The notes under the pieces are model-generated. The model was not told the DNA's origin, made no database searches, and worked only from the letters and a program-made list of their open reading frames with translations. Position numbers and translations under genes: made by a program. Of a stretch of DNA of 41,670 nucleotides, positions 7,050 to 14,776 are shown one piece after another. The stretch lies in contig JAFTOU010000043.1 of assembly GCA_017463615.1 (NCBI GenBank), forward strand, positions 1 through 41,670. Reading direction: 5' to 3'. The DNA is from Alistipes sp. GTDB lineage: Bacteria; Bacteroidota; Bacteroidia; Bacteroidales; Rikenellaceae. The first letter of the stretch is position 1. Each line of letters opens with the position of its first letter.

Positions 7050-7925
7050 TTAGAATCTTGAACCTGCGCCTCCGCCGCCGAAGCTACCGCCGCCGAAGCC
7101 GCCTCCGAAACTTCCGCCACCGAAGCCGCCACCATGACCGCGACCACCAGTAGCGACAACCGTAGCCTTGTAGACCTTCTCGCGAACAGTCTTTATATGG
7201 CCGCACTCGCGACAACGATATTGGTGCTCCATAAGGTTATACTGGCGCGTAGAGCGGAGGCATGTGGAGGCTACCCTTACCACTGCGTGTTTGCCACATT
7301 TAGGACATTTGCGCGAGTACCAGACAACGAAAATCGCCACGCCGATAAAGAACAGCAGAACACCAAAAGCGACACCTAAAATTGCGAGTGCATCCTCCTC
7401 TTCCCCCTGAGCATCAAGGCTCTCCTGCTCTGAGAGCAGGCGGGCAATGGCGGCAACACCCTCAACCATACCGGTGCTATAATCGCCCACAGAGAGGTGC
7501 TCAACCATATATCGCTGCTGGATGCGCTTGCAGATTGCATCGGGCAGAACGCCCTCCAATCCGTAGCCAGTAACGAAGCGAATCTCGCGCTTATCTGTCA
7601 CCAGCAGCACGCCCAGACCATTATCCGACTCCTTGCCACCCACGCCCCACTCGGAGAAGAGCGAATGGGCAAAAGTGAACACATCGCCCTCAATATCCTC
7701 CACCGCAACAACGGCAATCTGCGCCTTGCCCAGCGTATGGAGCGAGTCGCAAGCGGCATCTATAGCCGCAACAGCCTCAGCGGAGAGTATGCCATCGGGG
7801 TTGGAGGTGTATCGCGAGGCATCTGCAAGTTGCACATTAGGTACCTGCTCCACCCTATAGCGAGCGGCGGAACAGAGTGCGACAGAGGTCAGCAGAGTGA
7901 GTAAAAAGAGTGATATTCGCCTCAT
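7050..7925 (-). CDS. TPM domain protein (YgcG family) with zinc ribbon and Gly-rich tail
   Basis: 291-residue exported membrane protein, first gene of the TPM-LemA-regulator operon. The order is: signal peptide (1-20); TPM domain (about 32-168) with DKREIRFVTGYGLEGVLPDA and GDYSTGMVEGVAAI; membrane segment (about 183-203); a zinc-ribbon-like pair of CxxC motifs (C207/C210, C238/C241); and a Gly/Phe/Ser-rich low-complexity tail ending in SRF. TPM domains in photosystem repair and in YgcG-type proteins have been linked to phosphatase or membrane-protein maintenance roles; function here is inferred. The zinc ribbon lies after the membrane segment, so the protein probably has cytosolic and periplasmic parts. 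A -7 box precedes it. Confidence 0.88.
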   Translation of the reverse strand: MRRISLFLLTLLTSVALCSAARYRVEQVPNVQLADASRYTSNPDGILSAEAVAAIDAACDSLHTLGKAQIAVVAVEDIEGDVFTFAHSLFSEWGVGGKESDNGLGVLLVTDKREIRFVTGYGLEGVLPDAICKRIQQRYMVEHLSVGDYSTGMVEGVAAIARLLSEQESLDAQGEEEDALAILGVAFGVLLFFIGVAIFVVWYSRKCPKCGKHAVVRVASTCLRSTRQYNLMEHQYRCRECGHIKTVREKVYKATVVATGGRGHGGGFGGGSFGGGFGGGSFGGGGAGSRF

Positions 7926-7943
7926 TTCCTATCAATAACTTCA

Positions 7944-7951
7944 CAAAGGTA
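7944..7951 (-). promoter_or_regulatory. -7 box (TACCTTTG on minus strand) for the TPM-LemA-regulator operon
   Basis: CAAAGGTA on the plus strand is TACCTTTG on the minus strand, 18 nt before the TPM start codon. No TTG was found at 19 nt. Confidence 0.55.
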
Positions 7952-8004
7952 TATAAAAAATAGCAAATTGTTGAAAAATCTGTCATAATTTTAATTCTGT
8001 AATT

Positions 8005-8034
8005 TTGAATTTTGAATTGGTTTGTCTACCTTTG
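8005..8034 (+). promoter_or_regulatory. Bacteroidota-type promoter for the DUF349 gene
   Basis: TTG (8005-8007), a 19-nt spacer and TACCTTTG (8027-8034) match the consensus exactly. The chosen ATG is 32 nt downstream. The open frame extends upstream through the -7 box, which rules out the earlier ATG at 8022. Confidence 0.75.
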
Positions 8035-8066
8035 TGCGATACTATTTTTACACTAAAATTACTATT

Positions 8067-9929
8067 ATGTCTACTATCAAATCTACAGAGACTCCAGAGT
8101 TGGAGCAGGTCAGCATTGCTGAGGATGCGTCTATTGAGTGCGTTGAACAGGTTTCAGAAACTATTGAGGCAGAGGCCCCCGATGTGGAGGAGCTTACCCC
8201 TGAGCAGGAGGACCAGAGCGAGATTGTTGTAGAGTATCAGATTGCCGGCAAGAGCAAGGGCGAACTTGTGGATATGCTCGCCTTTCTGCTGGAGCAGGAT
8301 ATTGTACCCGATATTCGCCACTATGTAGAGGATATTAAGACAGCCTTCTACAAGCTCCACCGCGCCGAGCGCAAGAGCGAGGAGGTGGAGAGTGCAGAGA
8401 ACACTGAGGAGGCTACTGCAGAGGTTACACCAGACGCAGACGAGCTTCGCCTCAAGCAGCTGCTCAAGATCTACCGCGAGCGTCGCGACCGCGCAGCTGC
8501 CGAGTCTGAGAAGGTTAAGGAGGAGAACTATCGCCTCAAGTTGGAGATTATTGAGGAGCTCAAGGCCCTTATCTCCAGCGAGGAGACTATAAATGTAACA
8601 TTCAACCGCTTCCGCGAGCTGCAGGCGCGCTGGAAGGAGATTGGTCAGGTACCGCAGGCAAGGGTAAACGACCTGTGGGAGACCTACAACCTCCATGTAG
8701 AGCGTTTCTACGACTTTGTGAATATCAACAAGGAGCTGCGCGACCTTGACCTGAAGAAGAATCTGGAGGCCAAGACCGCCCTCTGCGAGGCTGCTGAGGC
8801 GTTGGCAGAGCAGAGCAATATCATTGAGGCGTTCCACAAGCTGCAGAAGCTCCACGACCAGTGGCGCGAGACAGGCCCTGTTGCTGCAGAGCAGAAGGAT
8901 GCCCTCTGGGAGCGTTTCAAGGCTGCATCGTCGGTTATCAACCGTCGCCATCAGGAGCACTTTGAGTCTGTGAAGCAGGAGCAGGTGCAGAACTTAGAGC
9001 GCAAGACCGCCCTCTGCGAGGCTGCTGAGGCGCTGGTAAATCCACTGCCAACATCGCACAAGGAGTGGAACAAGGCGAGCGAGCGTCTTATTGAGCTGCA
9101 GGGTCAGTGGCGCACCATCGGCTTTGCTCCAAAGCGCGACAATACAAAGATTTACGACCGCTTCCGTGCTGCTTGCGACCGCTTCTTTGAGCTTAAGCAC
9201 ACCTTCTATGCAGAGGTTAAAGGCGATATGGAGCAGAACCTTACACTTAAGCAGGCGCTCTGCGAGGCTGCCGAGCTTATTCAGGATAGCGAGGAGTGGA
9301 AGGAGGCTACCGAGCGACTGCTGGAGCTGCAGGCCGAGTGGAAGAAGGTTGGTGCCGTATCGCGTCGCCACGCAGATGCCATCTGGGTTCGCTTCCGTGC
9401 CGCTTGCGACCACTTCTTTGAGCGCAAGAGCGCACACTTTGCAAATGTAGAGGATCAGTTCTCGGCAAACCTTGCAAAGAAGCAGGCGCTGATTGAGGAG
9501 ATGAATAACGCCGACATCGCCGTTGGTGGCTACGATATGATTAAGGAGTTCCAGCGTCGTTGGTCAGAGATTGGCTTTGTGCCTATCAAGCACAAGGACG
9601 AGATTCAGAAGCTCTACAAGCAGGCTGTAGACCGTCTGTTCAGCATTGTTCGTGGTGCAGATCGCGAGCAGAATATGAACCGCTTTAAGGAGCGCGTGAA
9701 CTCTCTCAAGCAGAGTGGCGACCGCCGTCTGCGCTCGGAGCGCGAGAAGCTCTACAACCGTGTACGCCAGTTGGAGCAGGAGGTGGCTACACTGGAGAAC
9801 AACATCGGCTTCTTCTCTAAGTCTAAGGGTGCTGAGGCGCTGATTGCCGAGGTGCAAGATAAGATTGCAAAGACTAAGCGCGAGATTGCTGACACTATTG
9901 CAAAGATAAAGATGATTGACGGCGAGTAG
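8067..9929 (+). CDS. DUF349 repeat protein (coiled-coil)
   Basis: About 620-residue cytosolic, highly charged, almost entirely helical protein. After a Glu-rich N-terminus it carries about five DUF349 units of roughly 70-75 residues, each with a W-K/R-E-x-G core (RWKEIGQVP, QWRETGPV, QWRTIGFAP, EWKKVGAVS, RWSEIGFVP) and a following FRAACDxFFE-type helix. Between units the linker KTALCEAAEAL recurs. The C-terminal ~80 residues are a coiled coil. DUF349 proteins are common in Bacteroidota and Actinobacteria. Their function is not firmly known, although an RNA-associated or ribosome-linked role is suggested for the family. Start chosen at MSTIKSTETPEL because the promoter lies just before it. 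A 30-bp stretch occurs identically at 8772 and 9003, a trace of internal duplication. Confidence 0.85.
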   Translation: MSTIKSTETPELEQVSIAEDASIECVEQVSETIEAEAPDVEELTPEQEDQSEIVVEYQIAGKSKGELVDMLAFLLEQDIVPDIRHYVEDIKTAFYKLHRAERKSEEVESAENTEEATAEVTPDADELRLKQLLKIYRERRDRAAAESEKVKEENYRLKLEIIEELKALISSEETINVTFNRFRELQARWKEIGQVPQARVNDLWETYNLHVERFYDFVNINKELRDLDLKKNLEAKTALCEAAEALAEQSNIIEAFHKLQKLHDQWRETGPVAAEQKDALWERFKAASSVINRRHQEHFESVKQEQVQNLERKTALCEAAEALVNPLPTSHKEWNKASERLIELQGQWRTIGFAPKRDNTKIYDRFRAACDRFFELKHTFYAEVKGDMEQNLTLKQALCEAAELIQDSEEWKEATERLLELQAEWKKVGAVSRRHADAIWVRFRAACDHFFERKSAHFANVEDQFSANLAKKQALIEEMNNADIAVGGYDMIKEFQRRWSEIGFVPIKHKDEIQKLYKQAVDRLFSIVRGADREQNMNRFKERVNSLKQSGDRRLRSEREKLYNRVRQLEQEVATLENNIGFFSKSKGAEALIAEVQDKIAKTKREIADTIAKIKMIDGE

Positions 9930-9936
9930 CCGTACT

Positions 9937-9959
9937 GACGGCGGCGAAGTATCGCCGTC
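9937..9959 (+). terminator. GC-rich hairpin after the DUF349 gene, weak terminator
   Basis: GACGGCG pairs with CGCCGTC across a 9-nt loop just after the stop codon. There is no T tract, so it may only stabilise the mRNA 3' end. Confidence 0.35.
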
Positions 9960-10027
9960 GTCCATTTGGTTAATTAGGGAATTAGGTTACTGAGTTGAAC
10001 AAGTTTTTATTAAAAATTATATAAGGT

Positions 10028-11641
10028 ATGAAACTGTCAAAACCAAAGTACATCTTCGTTACCGGAGGTGTGGCATCATCACTCGGAAAGGGTATTATCT
10101 CTTCTTCGCTTGCTCGTCTGTTGCAGGCTCGTGGTTATGTAACCACTATTCAGAAGTTTGACCCATACATCAATGTAGACCCGAGCACGCTCAACCCTTA
10201 TGAGCACGGTGAGTGCTATGTCACAGACGACGGCACAGAGGCAGACCTTGACCTTGGTCACTACGAGCGATTTACATCTATCGCCACATCTAACAAGAAC
10301 ACCGTAACAACGGGTAAAATCTACAAGACCGTAATTGAGAAGGAGCGTCGCGGCGACTACCTGGGCAAGACCGTGCAGGTTATCCCTCACATCACCGACG
10401 AGATTAAGCGTCGCATACAGCTCAATGGTCAGACTAAGCAGTTTGATATTATCATCACCGAGATTGGTGGTACGGTGGGCGATATTGAGTCGCTGCCATT
10501 CATCGAGTCTGTGCGCCAGCTGCGCAACTCTTTGGGCTATCAGAACACCGCCCTTGTACACCTTGCCTGGGTGCCATATCTTGCCGCTTCGGGCGAGGTT
10601 AAGACCAAGCCTACACAGCACTCTGTAAAGGCGCTGCTGGAGAATGGTCTGCAGCCAGATGTTCTTGTGCTGCGTGCCGAGAATCCGCTGGAGACCTCTA
10701 TCAAGCGTAAGATTGCCCTCTTCTGTAATGTTATGCCAGAGGCTGTTATTGAGTCTGTAGATATGCCTACAATCTACGAGGTGCCACTGCGTCTGTTTGA
10801 GCAGAAGATGGACCTTGTTGTAATGCAGCGTCTGGGTCTGCCTACAGAGGATAGCCAGTCAGACCTCACCGCTTGGCGTGCATTTGTAGACAAGGTTAAG
10901 AACCCTACAAAGTTTGTAGAGGTTGCCTTAGTGGGTAAGTACACCGAGCTGCCAGATGCCTACAAGTCTATCAATGAGTCATTTATCCACGCAGGTGCGA
11001 TGAACGACTGCAAGGTTAAGGTTCGCTATGTCAAGGCTGAGAAGGTAAACGAGCAGAGCGCACCAGAGCTCTTTGAGGGCGTATCGGGTATCTTCGTAGC
11101 GCCAGGTTCGGGTAGCCGCGGCGTAGATGGCAAGATTGCAGCCGTAAAGTATGCGCGTGAGAATAGTATCCCATTCTTCGGCGTTGGTCTTGGTATGCAC
11201 TGCGCTATTGTTGAGTTTGCACGCAATGTCCTCGGTTATGCCGACGCTGCCTCTGCCGAGCTGGATGCAAATACCAAGCACCCAGTGGTAGATGTTATGG
11301 AGGAGCGCAAGAGCGAGAAGGGCGACACCCGCCGCATTGGTGGCTATGTCTGCACCCTCAGCCCAGAGTCTAAGGCTGCAAAGGCATACGGCATCACCTC
11401 TGTCATGGAGCGCCACGCAAACCGCTACGAGTTTAACTGCGACTATCGCGAGGCATTTGAGGCTGCAGGTCTCAAGTGCGTAGGTATCAACCCAGAGACT
11501 CAGCTTGTTGAGGTGCTGGAGTTGGAGTCCCACCCTTGGTTTATCGCCACACAGTATCATCCTGAGTACAAGAGTACTGTTGAACACCCTGCGCCACTGT
11601 TTGTAGACTTTGTGGCTGCAGCATTAAATTACAAGAAATAA
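10028..11641 (+). CDS. pyrG: CTP synthase, glutaminase nucleophile replaced
   Basis: Makes CTP from UTP, ATP and an amino donor. The N-terminal amidoligase domain (1-270) is canonical: VTGGVASSLGKGI P-loop, QKFDPYINVDPSTLNPYEHGE, VTDDGTEADLDLGHYERF and EIGGTVGDIES. The C-terminal glutamine amidotransferase domain (about 300-537) keeps the distal His/Glu (QYHPEY), but the nucleophile elbow, normally G-[IV]-C-L-G-M-Q, reads G385-V-G387-L-G-M-H. The catalytic Cys is Gly (codon GGT, 11186-11188). The oxyanion-loop motif PGxFGxRG also reads PGSGSRG (Ser361 for Phe). Length (537) is normal. This implies ammonia-dependent but not glutamine-dependent activity. It is followed 3 nt later by yidC, so they are probably co-transcribed. 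No clear TAnnTTTG promoter was seen upstream. Confidence 0.95.
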   Translation: MKLSKPKYIFVTGGVASSLGKGIISSSLARLLQARGYVTTIQKFDPYINVDPSTLNPYEHGECYVTDDGTEADLDLGHYERFTSIATSNKNTVTTGKIYKTVIEKERRGDYLGKTVQVIPHITDEIKRRIQLNGQTKQFDIIITEIGGTVGDIESLPFIESVRQLRNSLGYQNTALVHLAWVPYLAASGEVKTKPTQHSVKALLENGLQPDVLVLRAENPLETSIKRKIALFCNVMPEAVIESVDMPTIYEVPLRLFEQKMDLVVMQRLGLPTEDSQSDLTAWRAFVDKVKNPTKFVEVALVGKYTELPDAYKSINESFIHAGAMNDCKVKVRYVKAEKVNEQSAPELFEGVSGIFVAPGSGSRGVDGKIAAVKYARENSIPFFGVGLGMHCAIVEFARNVLGYADAASAELDANTKHPVVDVMEERKSEKGDTRRIGGYVCTLSPESKAAKAYGITSVMERHANRYEFNCDYREAFEAAGLKCVGINPETQLVEVLELESHPWFIATQYHPEYKSTVEHPAPLFVDFVAAALNYKK

Positions 11642-11644
11642 GAG

Positions 11645-13564
11645 ATGGAAAGTAACAACACAAACAAACAATCAATTATCGGTTTTATCCTTATCGGTGT
11701 AGTCTTCTTCTGCTATATGTTGTACAACAACTATCAGATGGAGAAGTACAACGAGCAGCTGGCATTGGAGCAGGCTACTGAGGCTATAGCAACACAGGCC
11801 TCGGAGCAGGTTGCAGCCGAGCAGGCAGCCGCAGCTGCTGAGCAGAGCATCTCTGAGGCTACACCTACAGTAGAAGAAGATCCATTTATCATTGACGCCG
11901 CTGAGGCTCAGGAGATTGTCCTCCAGAACGACTACCTCAGCATAACCCTCTCCTCTGTGGGAGGTCAGATTGTAGATGCTACACTCAAGGAGCACACAAA
12001 GTATGCACCTAAGGAGGAGCGCAACGAGCTGGTTAAGCTCTTTGACCCTGCAAGTGCCCGCTTTGATATGAGCTTCTACCTCAAGGATGGTCTTAAAAAT
12101 GTGAAGGTTGAGACCATAGCGCACAACTTCACCGTTCTGCCCGTAGAGCAGGGCGCTGATTCTCAGAGCGTTACCTTCCGCCTACCATTCAAGGGCGAGG
12201 CGTCGTTAGACTTCGTCTACACCCTCCACAACAGCAAGGCTGAGGAGCGCGACTATATGGTAGACTTTGATGTTCGCCTCAACAACCTCGCCCCTATCAT
12301 GGCAAACCAGACATCTATAGGCGTGGCGTGGAGCAACCGAAGCTATCAGAACGAGCGCAGCTACAAGAACGAGAATATGTACACCTCGCTCTACTACCGC
12401 CACCCGGGTGAGACCGGCATTGAGGATTTGGGCGTATCGGAGGGTAACAAGTCGGAGAATGTCTCTACATCTGTAGACTGGGTTGCCTTCAAGCAGCAGT
12501 ACTTCACCTCTGCCCTCATTCCGCAGAGTGTAGACTTTACCTATGCCGACCTTGCATACCAGACCGCACCTGAGAAGTCGGGCTTTATGAAGGAGTACTC
12601 TATGAGCGGTGCTGTACCATACAATGCCCAGACTGAGGGTTACCAGTTTGACTTCTACCTCGGTCCAAACAAGTTCCCAGTACTCAAGAAGCTCACCGAC
12701 GCTGATGGCGAGAGCCTCTCGTTGGAGCGCGTTATTCCGCTGGGTTGGATATTCTCTACCTATGTGAGCCGCTGGATTGTAATTCCGCTCTTCACATTCC
12801 TGAGCAAGTATATTGAGAGCTTCGGTCTTATTATCCTTATCCTTACAATCATCATCAAGCTCATTATCTCGCCGCTCACATACAAGAGCTACCTCTCAAC
12901 AGCCAAGATGCGAGCAGTGCGTCCAGAGCTTGAGGCGATAAATGCCAAGTATCCGCGTCAAGAGGATGCTATGAAGAAGCAGCAGGCAACTATGGAGCTC
13001 TACAACAAGGCGGGCATCAGCCCTATGAGTGGCTGTCTGCCAATGCTTATCCAGATGCCTATCCTTATTGCGATGTTCCGCTTCTTCCCAGCCTCTATTG
13101 AGCTGCGTGGACAGTCGTTCCTCTGGAGTGATGACCTCTCATCATACGACAGCATCCTTGACCTGCCATTCAACATCCCATTCTATGGCGACCATATCTC
13201 GCTCTTCTGTCTGCTGATGACTGTGGTGATGTTCGCATACTCATATATGAACTATAAGCAGACAGCCGCTTCACAGCCGCAGATGCCAGGCATGAAGTTT
13301 ATGACCGTCTATATGATGCCTATCATGCTGCTCTTCTGGTTCAACGACTATGCCAGCGGTCTGTGCTACTACTACCTGCTCTCAAATATCATCACTATGC
13401 TGATGATGTTCGGCATCCGAGCTATGGTAGACGACGATAAGGTGCGTGCATCTATCACCACCAAGATGGCAAATACTAAGGGTAAGAAGTCCCGCTTCCA
13501 GCAGCGCTACGACGAGCTTATGCGCCAGCAGGAGGAGCTGCAAAGACGACAGAATAGGAGATAA
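11645..13564 (+). CDS. yidC: YidC/Oxa1 membrane protein insertase
   Basis: 639-residue inner-membrane insertase. The order is: N-terminal membrane anchor (IIGFILIGVVFFCYMLY); Ala/Glu-rich linker (about 35-80); large periplasmic beta domain (about 85-350); and the conserved insertase core from about 370, with membrane segments and KSYLSTAKMRAVRPELEAINAKYP, then NKAGISPMSGCLPMLIQMPILIAMFRFFP, the Oxa1 signature. The basic C-terminal tail (KKSRFQQRYDELMRQQEELQRRQNRR) would contact ribosomes. It handles Sec-dependent and independent membrane insertion. It lies 3 nt behind pyrG and shares TAATG with the following exonuclease gene, so the three genes look translationally and transcriptionally linked. 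The pyrG-yidC neighbourhood is plausible but not diagnostic. Confidence 0.96.
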   Translation: MESNNTNKQSIIGFILIGVVFFCYMLYNNYQMEKYNEQLALEQATEAIATQASEQVAAEQAAAAAEQSISEATPTVEEDPFIIDAAEAQEIVLQNDYLSITLSSVGGQIVDATLKEHTKYAPKEERNELVKLFDPASARFDMSFYLKDGLKNVKVETIAHNFTVLPVEQGADSQSVTFRLPFKGEASLDFVYTLHNSKAEERDYMVDFDVRLNNLAPIMANQTSIGVAWSNRSYQNERSYKNENMYTSLYYRHPGETGIEDLGVSEGNKSENVSTSVDWVAFKQQYFTSALIPQSVDFTYADLAYQTAPEKSGFMKEYSMSGAVPYNAQTEGYQFDFYLGPNKFPVLKKLTDADGESLSLERVIPLGWIFSTYVSRWIVIPLFTFLSKYIESFGLIILILTIIIKLIISPLTYKSYLSTAKMRAVRPELEAINAKYPRQEDAMKKQQATMELYNKAGISPMSGCLPMLIQMPILIAMFRFFPASIELRGQSFLWSDDLSSYDSILDLPFNIPFYGDHISLFCLLMTVVMFAYSYMNYKQTAASQPQMPGMKFMTVYMMPIMLLFWFNDYASGLCYYYLLSNIITMLMMFGIRAMVDDDKVRASITTKMANTKGKKSRFQQRYDELMRQQEELQRRQNRR

Positions 13565-14142
13565 TGGCATTCGTCCAGTCTATATCCAACGAGCAGGTTA
13601 CAGCCCTGCCAGCCGTACAGTTTGATGGCGAGATTGTGGTGGTAGATACACCACAATCTCTCGCCCAGGCTTGTGCGCACCTGGCAAAGCAGAGCGTGCT
13701 GGGCTTTGATACCGAGACAAGACCATCATTCACCGCGGGCGTGACAAACAAAGTGGCTCTCCTCCAGCTCTACGGCGGGGGTAAGTGCTTCCTTATCCGC
13801 CTAAACCGCGTGCAGATGTCCAAGCAGCTCACAGATATACTCCACAACCCCAATATCGCAAAAATAGGCGCCGCCGTGCGTAACGATATCCTCGGCCTAA
13901 ACCAACTCCGTCACTTTGCTGCAGGAGGCTTCGTAGACCTGCAGGAGATAGTTGGCAACTACGGCATAGAGGATAAAAGCCTCCGCAAAATTTCAGCTAT
14001 AGTGCTCGGCAAAAAGGTCTCTAAAGCCCAACGCCTGAGCAACTGGGAGGCCAAAACCCTAACCCCACAACAACAACTCTACGCCGCCACCGATGCCTGG
14101 GTCTGCGTGGAAATCTACAACCGCCTACTGGCTACGCAGTAA
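13564..14142 (+). CDS. DEDDy 3'-5' exonuclease domain protein (RNase D-like)
   Basis: 192-residue stand-alone exonuclease domain. Exo I is GFDTETRP (D49, E51), Exo II is KIGAAVRNDILGL, and Exo III is YAATDAWVCVEIY with the Tyr and Asp of the DEDDy class. It has no HRDC domain, so it is shorter than true RNase D and resembles the small nuclease family found in many bacteria (WRN/KlenTaq-exo type). Substrate (RNA or DNA) cannot be told from the sequence. The start codon overlaps the yidC stop in TAATG, a classic coupling arrangement. It is the last gene before a convergent intergenic region with a large hairpin element. Confidence 0.85.
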   Translation: MAFVQSISNEQVTALPAVQFDGEIVVVDTPQSLAQACAHLAKQSVLGFDTETRPSFTAGVTNKVALLQLYGGGKCFLIRLNRVQMSKQLTDILHNPNIAKIGAAVRNDILGLNQLRHFAAGGFVDLQEIVGNYGIEDKSLRKISAIVLGKKVSKAQRLSNWEAKTLTPQQQLYAATDAWVCVEIYNRLLATQ

Positions 14143-14266
14143 GCGGCTACGCAAACTTTCGGCAAACCGACGCTGCGGAGCGAGAGCAGAGACTGCTTGC
14201 AGGCTATGCCGAGCCACGAGGAGGAAACGACAGAATGTCGTAAACTTCGTTTTGCGTGTACCGCCC

Positions 14267-14394
14267 ATTTTAATGTCAGAATGTGTCAGGTACGGTGCAT
14301 CGTGCAAAAAAGTAGCATCGGATAGTACTAAAGCGTACAGCCGATGCTACTTTTTAAGGGATGTGCCGTAGATGGCACATTATCACAATAAAAT
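14267..14394. repeat. 128-nt covarying hairpin element, copy B
   Basis: Same architecture as copy A (5649-5775) with changed but still paired stems. Outer stem: ATTTTAATGT/ACAATAAAAT (one mismatch). Second stem: AATGTGTCA/TGGCACATT. Then TACGG/CCGTA and TGCATC/GATGTG. Apical stem: AAGTAGCATCGG/CCGATGCTACTT, with cap GTACTAAAGCGTAC. Conserved unpaired or junction sequences shared with A are TGTCAGAA, TGCATCGTG, TTAAGGGATGTGC and TTATCACA. The A and T tracts flanking this apical hairpin could also terminate transcription both ways between the convergent exonuclease and HAD genes. Bases 14143-14266 upstream hold no gene that I can support. Confidence 0.8.
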
Positions 14395-14774
14395 TACAAA
14401 TATCCTTCGGCAACTAACCACTCCCTCACGGCAACCCAGTCCACAAACGGTCTTGCAGAGTTTTCCGAAGTCTTGAGTGGCACGCCGAGGGCGGCATCGT
14501 CTATATATAGGTCGGCATAGACCTTTGGCGAGGCGGTCCAGGACTTCTGGTCGGGGTTGGTATTTACTCCGTAGAGTGGGATATTGTTATCCTTAAACCA
14601 GCGCACGGCGTCCTTCTCCAGGCGGCCGCTACGCATAGTATTGAGCACAAGGTGGTAGCCGGCGTCGGCAAGCTCGCGGAGCACAGGCACTGCCCCTATA
14701 TCGCTGCCGATATAGGGGTAGTCGTGCGTAACGCAGGTACCATCAAAGTCTATAGCTATAACTGTCTGCGCCAT
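14394..14774 (-). CDS. Small HAD-superfamily phosphatase
   Basis: 126-residue minimal HAD hydrolase without a cap domain. HAD motif I is VIAIDFDGTC (nucleophile D9, acid D11). Motif II is LVLNTMRSG (Thr in the LNT position). A Lys-containing segment (NPDQKSWTASPKVYAD) precedes motif IV LYIDDAALG (paired Asp). This resembles the small Bacteroides HAD phosphatases typified by BT_0820; the natural substrate is not known. It starts 2 nt after the end of the Wzc-like kinase gene, so it is third in the wza-wzc operon. A sugar-phosphate or nucleotide substrate would fit, but this is inference. Confidence 0.75.
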   Translation of the reverse strand: MAQTVIAIDFDGTCVTHDYPYIGSDIGAVPVLRELADAGYHLVLNTMRSGRLEKDAVRWFKDNNIPLYGVNTNPDQKSWTASPKVYADLYIDDAALGVPLKTSENSARPFVDWVAVREWLVAEGYL

Positions 14775-14776
14775 AA

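Noticed and set aside
11186-11230. Cys two residues after the GLGM motif of PyrG as substitute nucleophile
   Set aside because: From memory a Cys at this place also occurs in Bacteroidota PyrG proteins that keep the real nucleophile, and it is not at the strand-helix elbow.
14093-14371. 92-codon open frame rich in Arg/Cys after the exonuclease gene
   Set aside because: It runs from inside the exonuclease gene through the intergenic region into the hairpin element, has no ribosome-binding site and no family features.
14267-14394. Integron attC site
   Set aside because: The extended hairpin with varying stems resembles attC, but the conserved GTTRRRY/RYYYAAC boxes and any integrase are missing.
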